NCBI RefSeq assembly: GCF_002127215.1
Contig: NZ_NFUT01000001.1
Coordinates: 682,001 to 746,000, forward strand
DNA length: 64,000 nucleotides
Direction: 5' to 3'
Source of the DNA: Hydrogenophaga sp. IBVHS2
GTDB lineage: Bacteria > Pseudomonadota > Gammaproteobacteria > Burkholderiales > Burkholderiaceae_C
This document shows, piece after piece, positions 34,468-41,757 of this stretch. Under the pieces are notes generated by a model, which had not been told where the DNA came from, did no database searches, and saw only the letters and a program-made list of their open reading frames with translations. The first letter of the stretch is position 1. The number at the start of each line of letters is the position of its first letter. A program made the position numbers and the translations under genes.

Positions 34468-35868
34468 ATGCAATCCGACGCCCCCGAACACAAATCTCCC
34501 GCACTCCCCGACGGCTGGCTGGCCGTCGAATCCCTCGACATCGAAGCCCAGGGCATTGCCCACCGACCCGACGGCAAGGTGGTCTTCATCGAAGGCGCGC
34601 TGCCCTTCGAGCAGGTCAGCGTGAGCGTGCACCGGCGCAAGAACAACTGGGAAGCCGCCACTGCCACCGCCATCCACCGCGAATCCTCGCAACGGGTGCG
34701 TCCGGGCTGCCCGCACTTCGGCCTGCACGCCGGTGCCTGCGGCGGCTGCAAGATGCAGCACCTGCACGAGAGCGCGCAGGTGGCCATCAAGCAGCGCGTG
34801 CTGGAAGACAACCTGTGGCACCTGGGCAAGGTGAAGGCCGAGACGTTGCTGCGTCCCATCGAAGGCCCGGCCTGGGGCTACCGCTACCGGGCCCGCCTGT
34901 CGGTGCGCCATGTGCACAAGAAGGGCGAGGTGCTGATCGGCTTTCACGAGCGCAAAAGCCGCTATGTGGCCGACATGCAGGTCTGCCACGTGCTGCCGCC
35001 TCACGTGAGTGCCATGCTCATGCCGCTGCGTGAACTCATCTTCGGCATGGATGCGCGCGAGACCTGCCCGCAGATCGAGCTGGCCTGCGGCGACGAGGTC
35101 ACGGCGCTGGTGCTGCGCCACCTGGAGCCTCTGAGCGAGGCCGACATCGGCCGCCTGCGCGCCTTTGCGGCCGTGCATGGCGTGCAGTGGTGGCTGCAGG
35201 CCAAGGGGCCTGATACGGTCAAGCTGCTGGACCAGGGTGGACCGCAGCTCTCCTACAGCCTGCCCGAGTTCGGCATCACCATGCCGTTCAAGCCGACCGA
35301 CTTCACCCAGGTCAATCCGCAGATCAACCGTGTGCTGGTGGGCCGGGCGCTGCGCCTGCTGGACGCGCAGCCGAACGAACGCGTCATCGACTGGTTCTGC
35401 GGTCTGGGCAACTTCACCCTGCCCATCGCGACCCAGGCCGGCGAGGTGCTGGGCATCGAGGGCAGCGAGGCCCTGGTGGCGCGCTCGCGCGAGAACCTGC
35501 GGTTCAACCAGTCCGGTCGCAGCCGACCGCTGGCCCCCACATCCTTCGTGGCGCGCAACCTGTTCGAGATGACGCCGGAGCTGCTGGTGGCCGATGGGGT
35601 GGCGGACAAATGGCTGGTCGATCCGCCGCGCGAAGGGGCGTTCGCCCTGGCCAAGGCCCTGGCCGATCTGCACCAGGAGCCGCAGCGCGCCGCCGGCTGG
35701 ACCGCACCGAAGCGCATCGTCTATGTGAGCTGCAACCCGGCCACGCTGGCCCGCGATGCCGGGCTGCTGGTCCACCAGGCGGGTTACCGCTGCGTGGCAG
35801 CCGGGGCGGTCAACATGTTCCCGCACACGGCGCACGTGGAGAGCATGGCGGTGTTCGAACGCGCCTGA
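34468..35868 (+). CDS. rlmD: 23S rRNA (uracil-1939-C5)-methyltransferase
   Basis: RlmD (RumA) methylates U1939 of 23S rRNA using SAM. The 466-residue protein has an N-terminal TRAM domain, a 4Fe-4S cluster bound by Cys81, Cys91, Cys94 and Cys173 (CPHF…[15 protein letters not shown]), the SAM motif [24 protein letters not shown], and the catalytic Cys in [14 protein letters not shown]. It is fully intact. The neighbour on its 3' side converges, with only 10 bases between the stop codons. Confidence 0.95.
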   Translation: MQSDAPEHKSPALPDGWLAVESLDIEAQGIAHRPDGKVVFIEGALPFEQVSVSVHRRKNNWEAATATAIHRESSQRVRPGCPHFGLHAGACGGCKMQHLHESAQVAIKQRVLEDNLWHLGKVKAETLLRPIEGPAWGYRYRARLSVRHVHKKGEVLIGFHERKSRYVADMQVCHVLPPHVSAMLMPLRELIFGMDARETCPQIELACGDEVTALVLRHLEPLSEADIGRLRAFAAVHGVQWWLQAKGPDTVKLLDQGGPQLSYSLPEFGITMPFKPTDFTQVNPQINRVLVGRALRLLDAQPNERVIDWFCGLGNFTLPIATQAGEVLGIEGSEALVARSRENLRFNQSGRSRPLAPTSFVARNLFEMTPELLVADGVADKWLVDPPREGAFALAKALADLHQEPQRAAGWTAPKRIVYVSCNPATLARDAGLLVHQAGYRCVAAGAVNMFPHTAHVESMAVFERA

Positions 35869-35878
35869 GGCGCGCGGA

Positions 35879-36199
35879 TCAGGACCTGTCGGCCGGCTTG
35901 GCCTCGGCCGCATCCTTGGGCGGTTCGCTGCCTTCGCGGGGCATGCCCACGATGCTGTTCTCGCGCATGTACTGGTCCATCTCCTTCCAGCCCTCGAACA
36001 CGGCCGACTTGCCGGCCTTGGGGTTGGACTCGAAGCACGATTCGATGCTGCGGATGGCGTGACGGCAGGCGCTGCCGATGGCCTTGCCTTCGGCTTCCTT
36101 GCGGGCGAGCACCTGCGATGCGGTCTCGATGCCCAGGGCGTCGCATCCGGCCAGCAGGGCCAGGGCGGTGAGGCTGATCAGGAGGCGGGAAGATCGCAT
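35879..36199 (-). CDS. Small putative lipoprotein, 106 residues
   Basis: This is a 106-residue protein with a clear lipoprotein signal (MRSSRLLISLTALALLAGCD, lipobox LLAGC, mature Cys19). The mature part is short, helical and hydrophilic and contains two further cysteines (SACRHAIRSIESCF), which could form a disulfide in the periplasm. It ends in an acidic and proline-containing tail. It is a single gene between rlmD and the Bax-inhibitor-like gene. No function is known to me. Confidence 0.75.
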   Translation of the reverse strand: MRSSRLLISLTALALLAGCDALGIETASQVLARKEAEGKAIGSACRHAIRSIESCFESNPKAGKSAVFEGWKEMDQYMRENSIVGMPREGSEPPKDAAEAKPADRS

Positions 36200-36287
36200 G
36201 GCGTGGGCTCGGTCGTGGGGCCGGGGATGTCATCTGTATCGGCAGTGCCGGTCCCGACTTGATACCGCAGGCCCGGTTCCGCCCATG

Positions 36288-36310
36288 AAAAAGGGGCCCG
36301 AAGGCCCCTC
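36288..36310 (-). terminator. Terminator after the BI-1 gene
   Basis: On the minus strand the stem AGGGGCC / GGCCCCT with loop TTCG is followed by a T-run. It lies 26 bases past the stop of the Bax-inhibitor-1 family gene. Confidence 0.85.
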
Positions 36311-36335
36311 GATCCGGTCGGTCGGACCGCTGTCG

Positions 36336-37034
36336 TCACTCGCGCTCGCCGCCGAACACACCCAGCAGGGTGAGCAGGCTCTGGAACACGTTGAACAGGC
36401 TCAGGTACACGCCCAGGGTGGCGGTGATGTAGTTGGTTTCCTCGCCGTCCACCACGCGCTTGAGGTCGTACAGGATGAAGGCCGAGAAGATGCCGATCGC
36501 CAGCACCGACAGGGTGATCATCAGCGCGCTGGACTGGATGAACACGTTGGCGATGCCGGCCACCAGCAGCATGATCACGCCGATGAACAGGAACTTGCCC
36601 ATGTTCGACAGGTCGCGCTTGATGACGGTCGACAGCGAGGCCATGCCGAAGAAGATGGCCGCCGTGCCGCCGAAGGCGGTCATGATCAGGCTGGCCCCGT
36701 TGGAGAAGCCCAGCACGTTGGCGATCAGGCGCGAGAGCATCAGGCCCATGAAGAAGGTGAAGGCCAGCAGCACCGGCACGCCGGCGGCCGAGTTCTTGGT
36801 CTTCTCGATGGCGAACATGAAGCCGAAGGCGCCACCCAGGAAGACGATGAGGCCCATGAAGCCGGTCAGGCCGGCGGTGATGCCGGTGGCCACGCCCACC
36901 CAGGCGCCGAGCACCGTGGGCACCATGGACAGCGCCAGCAGGGCGTAGGTGTTGCGCAGCACACGGTTGCGCTGGGCGGCGGAGCCGGCGATGGTGGCGC
37001 CGAAGCGGCCGCTGGTCTGGATGTGTTCGGACAT
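36336..37034 (-). CDS. Bax inhibitor-1/YccA family membrane protein
   Basis: This is a 232-residue inner-membrane protein with seven hydrophobic helices, of the BI-1/YccA/YbhL family. Members modulate FtsH proteolysis or act as pH-sensitive calcium leak channels. The first helix contains RNTYALLALSMVPTVLGAWV and the last contains LGVYLSLFNVFQSLLTLLGV. The acidic pair and Asp-bearing loop (YDLKRVVDGEETNYITATL) are typical. The start at 37034 follows AAGGAG. It has its own terminator and a probable upstream promoter at 37099. Confidence 0.93.
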   Translation of the reverse strand: MSEHIQTSGRFGATIAGSAAQRNRVLRNTYALLALSMVPTVLGAWVGVATGITAGLTGFMGLIVFLGGAFGFMFAIEKTKNSAAGVPVLLAFTFFMGLMLSRLIANVLGFSNGASLIMTAFGGTAAIFFGMASLSTVIKRDLSNMGKFLFIGVIMLLVAGIANVFIQSSALMITLSVLAIGIFSAFILYDLKRVVDGEETNYITATLGVYLSLFNVFQSLLTLLGVFGGERE

Positions 37035-37098
37035 GGCGAGACTCCTTGTCGTCGTTGGGATGTTGACTCTGAGCATTAATTGCCCATTAAGTTTCACG

Positions 37099-37104
37099 AT
37101 TGTA
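37099..37104 (-). promoter_or_regulatory. Candidate -10 element of the BI-1 gene
   Basis: On the minus strand TACAAT is followed by an AT-rich leader containing repeated TTAAT and reaching the ATG at 37034 after 64 bases. The -35 is not clear. Confidence 0.35.
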
Positions 37105-37243
37105 GGGGTCGTCCTGGTGGCCCGACCCGAAGACGGCGAAAAAGCAGGGCTGTCAGGGGACTTGTGACCGAAATCCCACCAATCGGCGCGGTATCGTCGG
37201 GGTTTGTGCCGGGAAAAGGCATGCAACCCTGGAGAAACCTTCC

Positions 37244-37651
37244 ATGAAATCCAAAGACCAGCTCGAAGCCGCCGACGTGAAGGCGATTGCCGCCGCCGCC
37301 GAGGCCGAAGCCCAGAAGAACAACTGGCCGGTGACCATTGCCATCGTCGACGACGGCGGCCACCTCCTGTGGCTGCAGCGCATGGACGGCGCAGCCGCCA
37401 TCTCCGCCCACATTGCCCCGGCCAAGGCCCACACCGCCGCGCTGGGTCGCCGCGAGAGCAAGATCTACGAGGACGTCATCAACCAGGGCCGCATGTCGTT
37501 CCTGAGCGCTCCGCTGCTGCAGGGCATGCTGGAGGGCGGCGTGCCCATCATGAAGAACGGCCAGTGCATCGGTGCCGTGGGCGTGAGCGGCGTGAAGTCG
37601 ACCGAAGACGCCCAGATCGCCCGCGCCGGCATCGCCGCCCTGGGCCTGTAA
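37244..37651 (+). CDS. GlcG/HbpS-family protein (possible heme-binding)
   Basis: This is a 135-residue protein of the GlcG/HbpS (DUF336) family. Members bind heme or act as accessory proteins to two-component systems or glycolate use. The typical stretch VTIAIVDDGGHLLWLQRMDG and the C-terminal GAVGVSGVKSTEDAQIARAG are present. It has no signal peptide. The start follows GGAGAAACC. It faces the end of the tonB–exbBD–hemP operon, so a link to heme or iron is plausible, but a metabolic role cannot be excluded. Confidence 0.85.
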   Translation: MKSKDQLEAADVKAIAAAAEAEAQKNNWPVTIAIVDDGGHLLWLQRMDGAAAISAHIAPAKAHTAALGRRESKIYEDVINQGRMSFLSAPLLQGMLEGGVPIMKNGQCIGAVGVSGVKSTEDAQIARAGIAALGL

Positions 37652-37659
37652 GCCGATCC

Positions 37660-37701
37660 AAAAAAGGCCTGGCTACCGACGCTCGGGCGTCGTGGCTGGC
37701 C
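37660..37701 (-). terminator. Probable terminator of the tonB–exbBD–hemP operon
   Basis: Read on the minus strand, an imperfect stem-loop (outer GGCC/GGCC, inner GACGC/GCGTC around TCGG) is followed by six T residues. It lies 54 bases past the hemP stop and 9 bases past the convergent GlcG-like stop. Confidence 0.55.
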
Positions 37702-37754
37702 AACACGACCCGGCAGGACCCGCCGCAGCGGCGTCCGGGGTCGCCCCACGAAAC

Positions 37755-37945
37755 CTATTTGGTCAGGATCAGCTTGCCCTGGCGCGTGGCCTGCAGGCGG
37801 TAGATCGACCCGTTGTGCTCGATGGCCACGCTGCGCTGGCCTTGCAGGATGCGCTCGCTGGGCACCAGACCCGCCGGCGGGACCGGCGAGGTCGGGGCCC
37901 GGCATTCGGTGCTGCCGGTCGGCTCCGGGCGGGGGGACAGGGCGT

Positions 37946-37949
<4 letters not shown>
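37755..37949 (-). CDS. hemP: Hemin uptake protein HemP
   Basis: HemP/HmuP is a small protein found in heme-uptake operons. It is required for heme-receptor expression in some rhizobia and Burkholderia. The 64-residue product has a proline-rich front and the family core SERILQGQRSVAIEHNG followed by YRLQATRQGKLILTK at the very C-terminus. Its ATG overlaps the exbD stop as ATGA. It is the last gene of the tonB–exbB–exbD–hemP operon and is followed by a terminator. Confidence 0.93.
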
Positions 37950-38358
<409 letters not shown>

Positions 38359-38362
<4 letters not shown>

Positions 38363-39093
38363 CCCCGCTTCATGGGCAGCACCTTGCCGTCGGCACCCAC
38401 CGAGACGCGGGCACCGGTGACGAAGTAGGCGTGCAGGTCATGGGCAAAGCGGTTGAGCTGGTGCAGGATGCCCTTGTGGCCGCGCACCAGGGCGTTGTAG
38501 CCCAGCACCGCCGGAATGGCGACCAGCAGGCCCAGCGCGGTCATGATCAGTGCCTCGCCGATGGGGCCGGCCACCTGGTCGATGCTCACCTGGCCCGCCG
38601 CGCCGATGCCCAGCAGCGCGTGGTAGATGCCCCAGACGGTGCCGAACAGGCCCACGAAGGGCGCGGTGGACGCCACCGAGGCCAGCACCGACAGGCCGCT
38701 CTGGCCGCGCGCAGTGAAGTCGTCCACGCTCTTGCGCAGCGAGCGCTCGATCCAGTCGCTCACGTCCAGGCTGTCGTGCAGCTGGGGGCGGGTCTGGCCG
38801 TCCTTGTGGGTGATGTGGCGCGCGGCTTCGCGGCCTTCGGTGGCCAGCGAGCGGAACGGGTTGCCTTCGGGGGCGCCCAGCTTGTCGAGCCCCTCGGCGA
38901 AATCGGCGCTGTGCCAGAAGCCTTCGACGGCGCGGGCCTGGGCCCGCTGCGCGCGCTGGTCCAGCACCTTCCACAGGATGATCACCCAGGTAGCCAGGCT
39001 CATGGCCAGCAGCACCAGGGCCACCGAGCGGGTGACCCAGTCGCCCTGGGTCCAGACGTGGGCCAGGCCCGAGGTCGCGAAATCGTTGTTCAT
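38359..39093 (-). CDS. exbB: ExbB (MotA/TolQ/ExbB proton channel family)
   Basis: ExbB forms the pentameric inner-membrane proton channel that powers TonB. The 244-residue protein has three membrane segments. The first is near residues 18–38 (SVALVLLAMSLATWVIILWK). The second and third are in the C-terminal half, with the conserved VGLFGTVWGIYHALLGIG and GPIGEALIMTALGLLVAIPA. The gene lies 18 bases after tonB and overlaps exbD by four bases. Confidence 0.95.
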
Positions 39094-39111
39094 GGTGTGG
39101 CGAAGTGAGGT

Positions 39112-39831
39112 TTATTCAAGGACGAAGTTGATCGGGACGGTGACCCACATGGCTTCCGGGGTGCCGCCGCGCTTGCCGGGCACGTAGCGCCAGCGCAGCA
39201 CGGTCTGCAGGGCCGCCTGATCCAGACGGTCGAAGCCGCTGGAGGTGCGGATCTCGGCGCGCGAGGCGGTGCCGTCGGTCTCGATGAAGACCCGCAGCGT
39301 GACCTTGCCCTGTTCGCCCAGCCGACGCGACAAGGCCGGGTAGGGCGGGCGCGGGTTGTTGAGGTAATCGGCCTGGCTGCTGGGCAGCACGACCGCCGGC
39401 GGCGCGGGCGGCGCTGCGGGGGCTGCTGACGCGGGGGGTGCCGGTGGTGCCGGGGCCGCAGCCGCAGGCTCGGCAGGCGCCACCTGGGGTGCCAGCGGCG
39501 ACGGGGCAGGAGACGGGCTGGCCACCGGTTCGGGCCGGGGTGCCGGGGCCGGACGGGGTTGCGGGCGCGGCGCCGGGCTGGGTGCGGCCTGGGGCGGCGG
39601 CGGCGCGGGCGGCACCTGGGGCTGGGGCGCTTCGATGAACTCGGCCATCACCTCCACCGGCACCACCAGCTCCACAGCCCGGCGCAGCAGCCCGCTCTGC
39701 AGCGCCCACACCCCGGCCAGGTGCAGGCCGACCACGGTGGAGACGACGGCAACCCGTCGGGACGTCTGACGCGACATGGGCAAGGCGGGTGGGGACAGCG
39801 GCGGGGGCATCGCAGCGGAGGGCAACGTCAT
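39112..39831 (-). CDS. tonB: Energy transducer TonB
   Basis: TonB spans the periplasm to pass energy to outer-membrane receptors. The 239-residue protein has an N-terminal membrane helix (RVAVVSTVVGLHLAGVWALQ), a long Pro/Ala-rich periplasmic linker of about 100 residues, and the C-terminal TonB domain with RPPYPALSRRLGEQGKVTLR and the signature ALQTVLRWRYVPGKRGGTPE. The linker's polyproline runs would be expected to need EF-P. Its ATG overlaps the stop of a 31-codon upstream frame as ATGA. It precedes exbB, exbD and hemP. Confidence 0.95.
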   Translation of the reverse strand: MTLPSAAMPPPLSPPALPMSRQTSRRVAVVSTVVGLHLAGVWALQSGLLRRAVELVVPVEVMAEFIEAPQPQVPPAPPPPQAAPSPAPRPQPRPAPAPRPEPVASPSPAPSPLAPQVAPAEPAAAAPAPPAPPASAAPAAPPAPPAVVLPSSQADYLNNPRPPYPALSRRLGEQGKVTLRVFIETDGTASRAEIRTSSGFDRLDQAALQTVLRWRYVPGKRGGTPEAMWVTVPINFVLE

Positions 39832-39923
39832 AGTTTAGGCGGCGGTCCGTCCCGGAACACCCAGCGCGCGGCCAGCACGATGATCAGCAGGCTCAGGCCG
39901 AAAGCCGACAGGGCAGCAGTCAT
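39828..39923 (-). CDS. 31-residue single-span membrane peptide leading the tonB operon
   Basis: A 31-codon frame starts at the ATG at 39923. It follows a good Shine–Dalgarno (AAAGGA, 6 bases away) and ends with a TGA that overlaps the tonB ATG as ATGA. The peptide begins MTAALSAFGLSLLIIVLAAR and continues WVFRDGPPPKL. That is a single membrane helix followed by a short positively charged and proline-rich tail. It is the first coding frame after the Fur box at 39964. It could be a small partner of TonB/ExbB or a translational coupling leader. Small genes of this size are usually unannotated. Confidence 0.65.
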   Translation of the reverse strand: MTAALSAFGLSLLIIVLAARWVFRDGPPPKL

Positions 39924-39963
39924 GGGGGATCCTTTCAGGCGAGGTGGGCATGTCTCGAATTAT

Positions 39964-39984
39964 AAATGAGAATGGTTTGCATTT
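39964..39984. promoter_or_regulatory. Fur box upstream of the tonB operon
   Basis: AAATGAGAATGGTTTGCATTT is a 21-base imperfect palindrome (AAAT…ATTT) with a TGAGAAT left half site. It is 41 bases upstream of the 31-residue peptide start and marks a separate iron-controlled promoter after the hydroxy-acid oxidase gene. Confidence 0.65.
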
Positions 39985-40012
39985 GAATGAAGAGGCCGAA
40001 TCTTTTGGCCCG

Positions 40013-41053
40013 TCAACGCAACAGGCCCAGCGTCGGGGCCTGGGCCGGGCAGTGGCATCCGCACAAGGCCTGCGCGGCCACCAGCTCGTCCTGCAGCCGG
40101 CGCAGCACGGTGGCCACCCCCGGGGCGCCGCTGCGGGCAAGACCTGCCAGCACCGGCCGGCCCACCAGCACCGCCGCCGCACCCAGTGCGAGCGCCTTGA
40201 GCACGTCGGTGCCGCGCCGGATGCCGCCGTCCACCAGCACCGGCAGTGCTCCCGCCACGGCCGCCACCACCGCGGGCAGGGCCTGCGCGGTGGGGACGGC
40301 GGTGTCCAGGGTGCGCCCGCCGTGGTTGGAGACGATCAGCCCGTCGACGCCGCGGGCCACCGCCTCGGCGGCATCGACCGGATGCAGCACGCCTTTGAGG
40401 AGCACCGGAAGCCGGGTGTGTTCCTTCAGCCAGGCGACCTGCTCCCAGGTGGGCGCGCCGGCCAGCAACTCCGCCAGCGGGACCTGGGGCGCGGGCTTCA
40501 GGTTCACGGCCGACAGACCCGCCGGCAGGCGGAAGCCGGTCTGCAGCTCGCGGTCGCGGACGCCTTGCACCGGGGCGTCCACCGTCAGCACCAGCGCCTC
40601 GAAGCCGGCGGCCTCGGCGCGCCGAACCAGGGCCAGCGTGTCGTCCGGGCGGGGTTGCGGGTACAGCTGGAACCACAGCGGGCCTCGGGCCGGGTCATCG
40701 AGCACGGCGCGGGCCACCGCCTCCAGCGGCTGACTGGCCTGGCAGCTCAGCACCATGCCGGTCCCCTGACTGGCGGCGGCCAGGGCGGTGCCCTGCTCGC
40801 CATGGGCATGGGCCAGCATCTGGTGGGCCATGGGGGCCACCAGCAGCGGCGTGGGCCAGGTGCGGCCGAGCAGATCGGTGCGGGTATGGCTGCCCGCCAG
40901 CCGGCGCAGGGTGCGCGGCCACAGTGACAGGTCCTGCCAGGCCTGCCGGTTGGCCTGCAGCGTGATCTCGTCGGCTGCGCCGCCGAACAGGTAGGCCGCG
41001 TGTGAACGGTCCAGGTGCTGGAGACCTTCGGCCAGGCTCACAGCTGGCTCCAC
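40013..41053 (-). CDS. FMN-dependent alpha-hydroxy-acid oxidase/dehydrogenase
   Basis: This is a 346-residue TIM-barrel flavoprotein of the LldD/glycolate oxidase family. The catalytic His and Arg are present in GLIVSNHGGRTLD, the FMN phosphate site is in VDGGIRRGTDVLKALALGAA, and the substrate region reads WFQLYPQPRPDDT. Possible substrates are lactate, mandelate, glycolate or another 2-hydroxy acid. The start overlaps the end of the piuC gene by 16 bases, so it is expressed with the siderophore receptor. Its link to iron uptake is unusual. It may process a hydroxycarboxylate siderophore fragment, but that is speculative. Confidence 0.88.
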   Translation of the reverse strand: MEPAVSLAEGLQHLDRSHAAYLFGGAADEITLQANRQAWQDLSLWPRTLRRLAGSHTRTDLLGRTWPTPLLVAPMAHQMLAHAHGEQGTALAAASQGTGMVLSCQASQPLEAVARAVLDDPARGPLWFQLYPQPRPDDTLALVRRAEAAGFEALVLTVDAPVQGVRDRELQTGFRLPAGLSAVNLKPAPQVPLAELLAGAPTWEQVAWLKEHTRLPVLLKGVLHPVDAAEAVARGVDGLIVSNHGGRTLDTAVPTAQALPAVVAAVAGALPVLVDGGIRRGTDVLKALALGAAAVLVGRPVLAGLARSGAPGVATVLRRLQDELVAAQALCGCHCPAQAPTLGLLR

Positions 41054-41751
41054 TGACGCAGCAGGTTGTGATAGACGCCGGACAGCGCGGTGGTCTCGGC
41101 GCTGTCGCCGTGGCGCGCGCGCAGGCGCAGCAGGTTCATGTCGAGGTCGAACAGGATCTGGCGCCGACTTTCGTCGGCCACCAGGCTCTGCACCCAGAAG
41201 AATCCGGCCAGCCGCTCGCCCCGGGTGACCGGGGTCACTTCGTGCACGGTGCTGGCCGGGTAGAGCAGGGCGTGTCCGGCCGGCAGCTTGAAGGCCCGGG
41301 TGCCCGTGCTGTGGTGCACCACCAGTTCACCGCCGTCGTAGCTGTCGGGGTCGGACAGGAAGACGGTGCACGAGAGGTCCCCGCGCATCCACTGCGCCGT
41401 CCCGGTCCCGGGCAGGCGCAGCACCGCGTTGTCGACATGGCGCCCGTAGTGGTCGCCCATGGTCTGGCCGCCGTCGGCCGGCGCGCGGTAGCGGTTGAAC
41501 AACGCCGGCAGCACCTGCCGGGGCAGTGCGGCCGAGATGAACAGGGGATCGCGTTCCAGCGCTTGCGCCACCAGGGCCTGCAGCCCGCGCGACGCGTCGC
41601 TGTCCTGCTGCAGCTGCCGGTTGTGCTTGAGGGCCGCGGCCTGGCCACCGGCGGTACCGGCGCCGTCCACCCAGGGCGCCTGTGCGCCCAGGCGCGCGCG
41701 GGCCTGCCGCACTTCCTCGGGGGTCAACAGGTCCTTGAGCGGCAGCAGCAT
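41038..41751 (-). CDS. piuC: Fe(II)/2-oxoglutarate-dependent PKHD-type hydroxylase (PiuC/YbiX)
   Basis: PiuC is a non-heme iron dioxygenase regularly found beside catecholate-type TonB receptors. The 237-residue protein has the iron ligands in GRHVDNAVLRLP (His and Asp) and STVHEVTPVTRGERLAGFFW (second His, plus the Arg that binds 2-oxoglutarate). The family starts with LTPEEVRQARARL, as here. It lies 6 bases after the receptor gene and overlaps the flavoprotein gene. The natural substrate is not established. Confidence 0.93.
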   Translation of the reverse strand: MLLPLKDLLTPEEVRQARARLGAQAPWVDGAGTAGGQAAALKHNRQLQQDSDASRGLQALVAQALERDPLFISAALPRQVLPALFNRYRAPADGGQTMGDHYGRHVDNAVLRLPGTGTAQWMRGDLSCTVFLSDPDSYDGGELVVHHSTGTRAFKLPAGHALLYPASTVHEVTPVTRGERLAGFFWVQSLVADESRRQILFDLDMNLLRLRARHGDSAETTALSGVYHNLLRQWSQL

Positions 41752-41757
41752 GGATGG

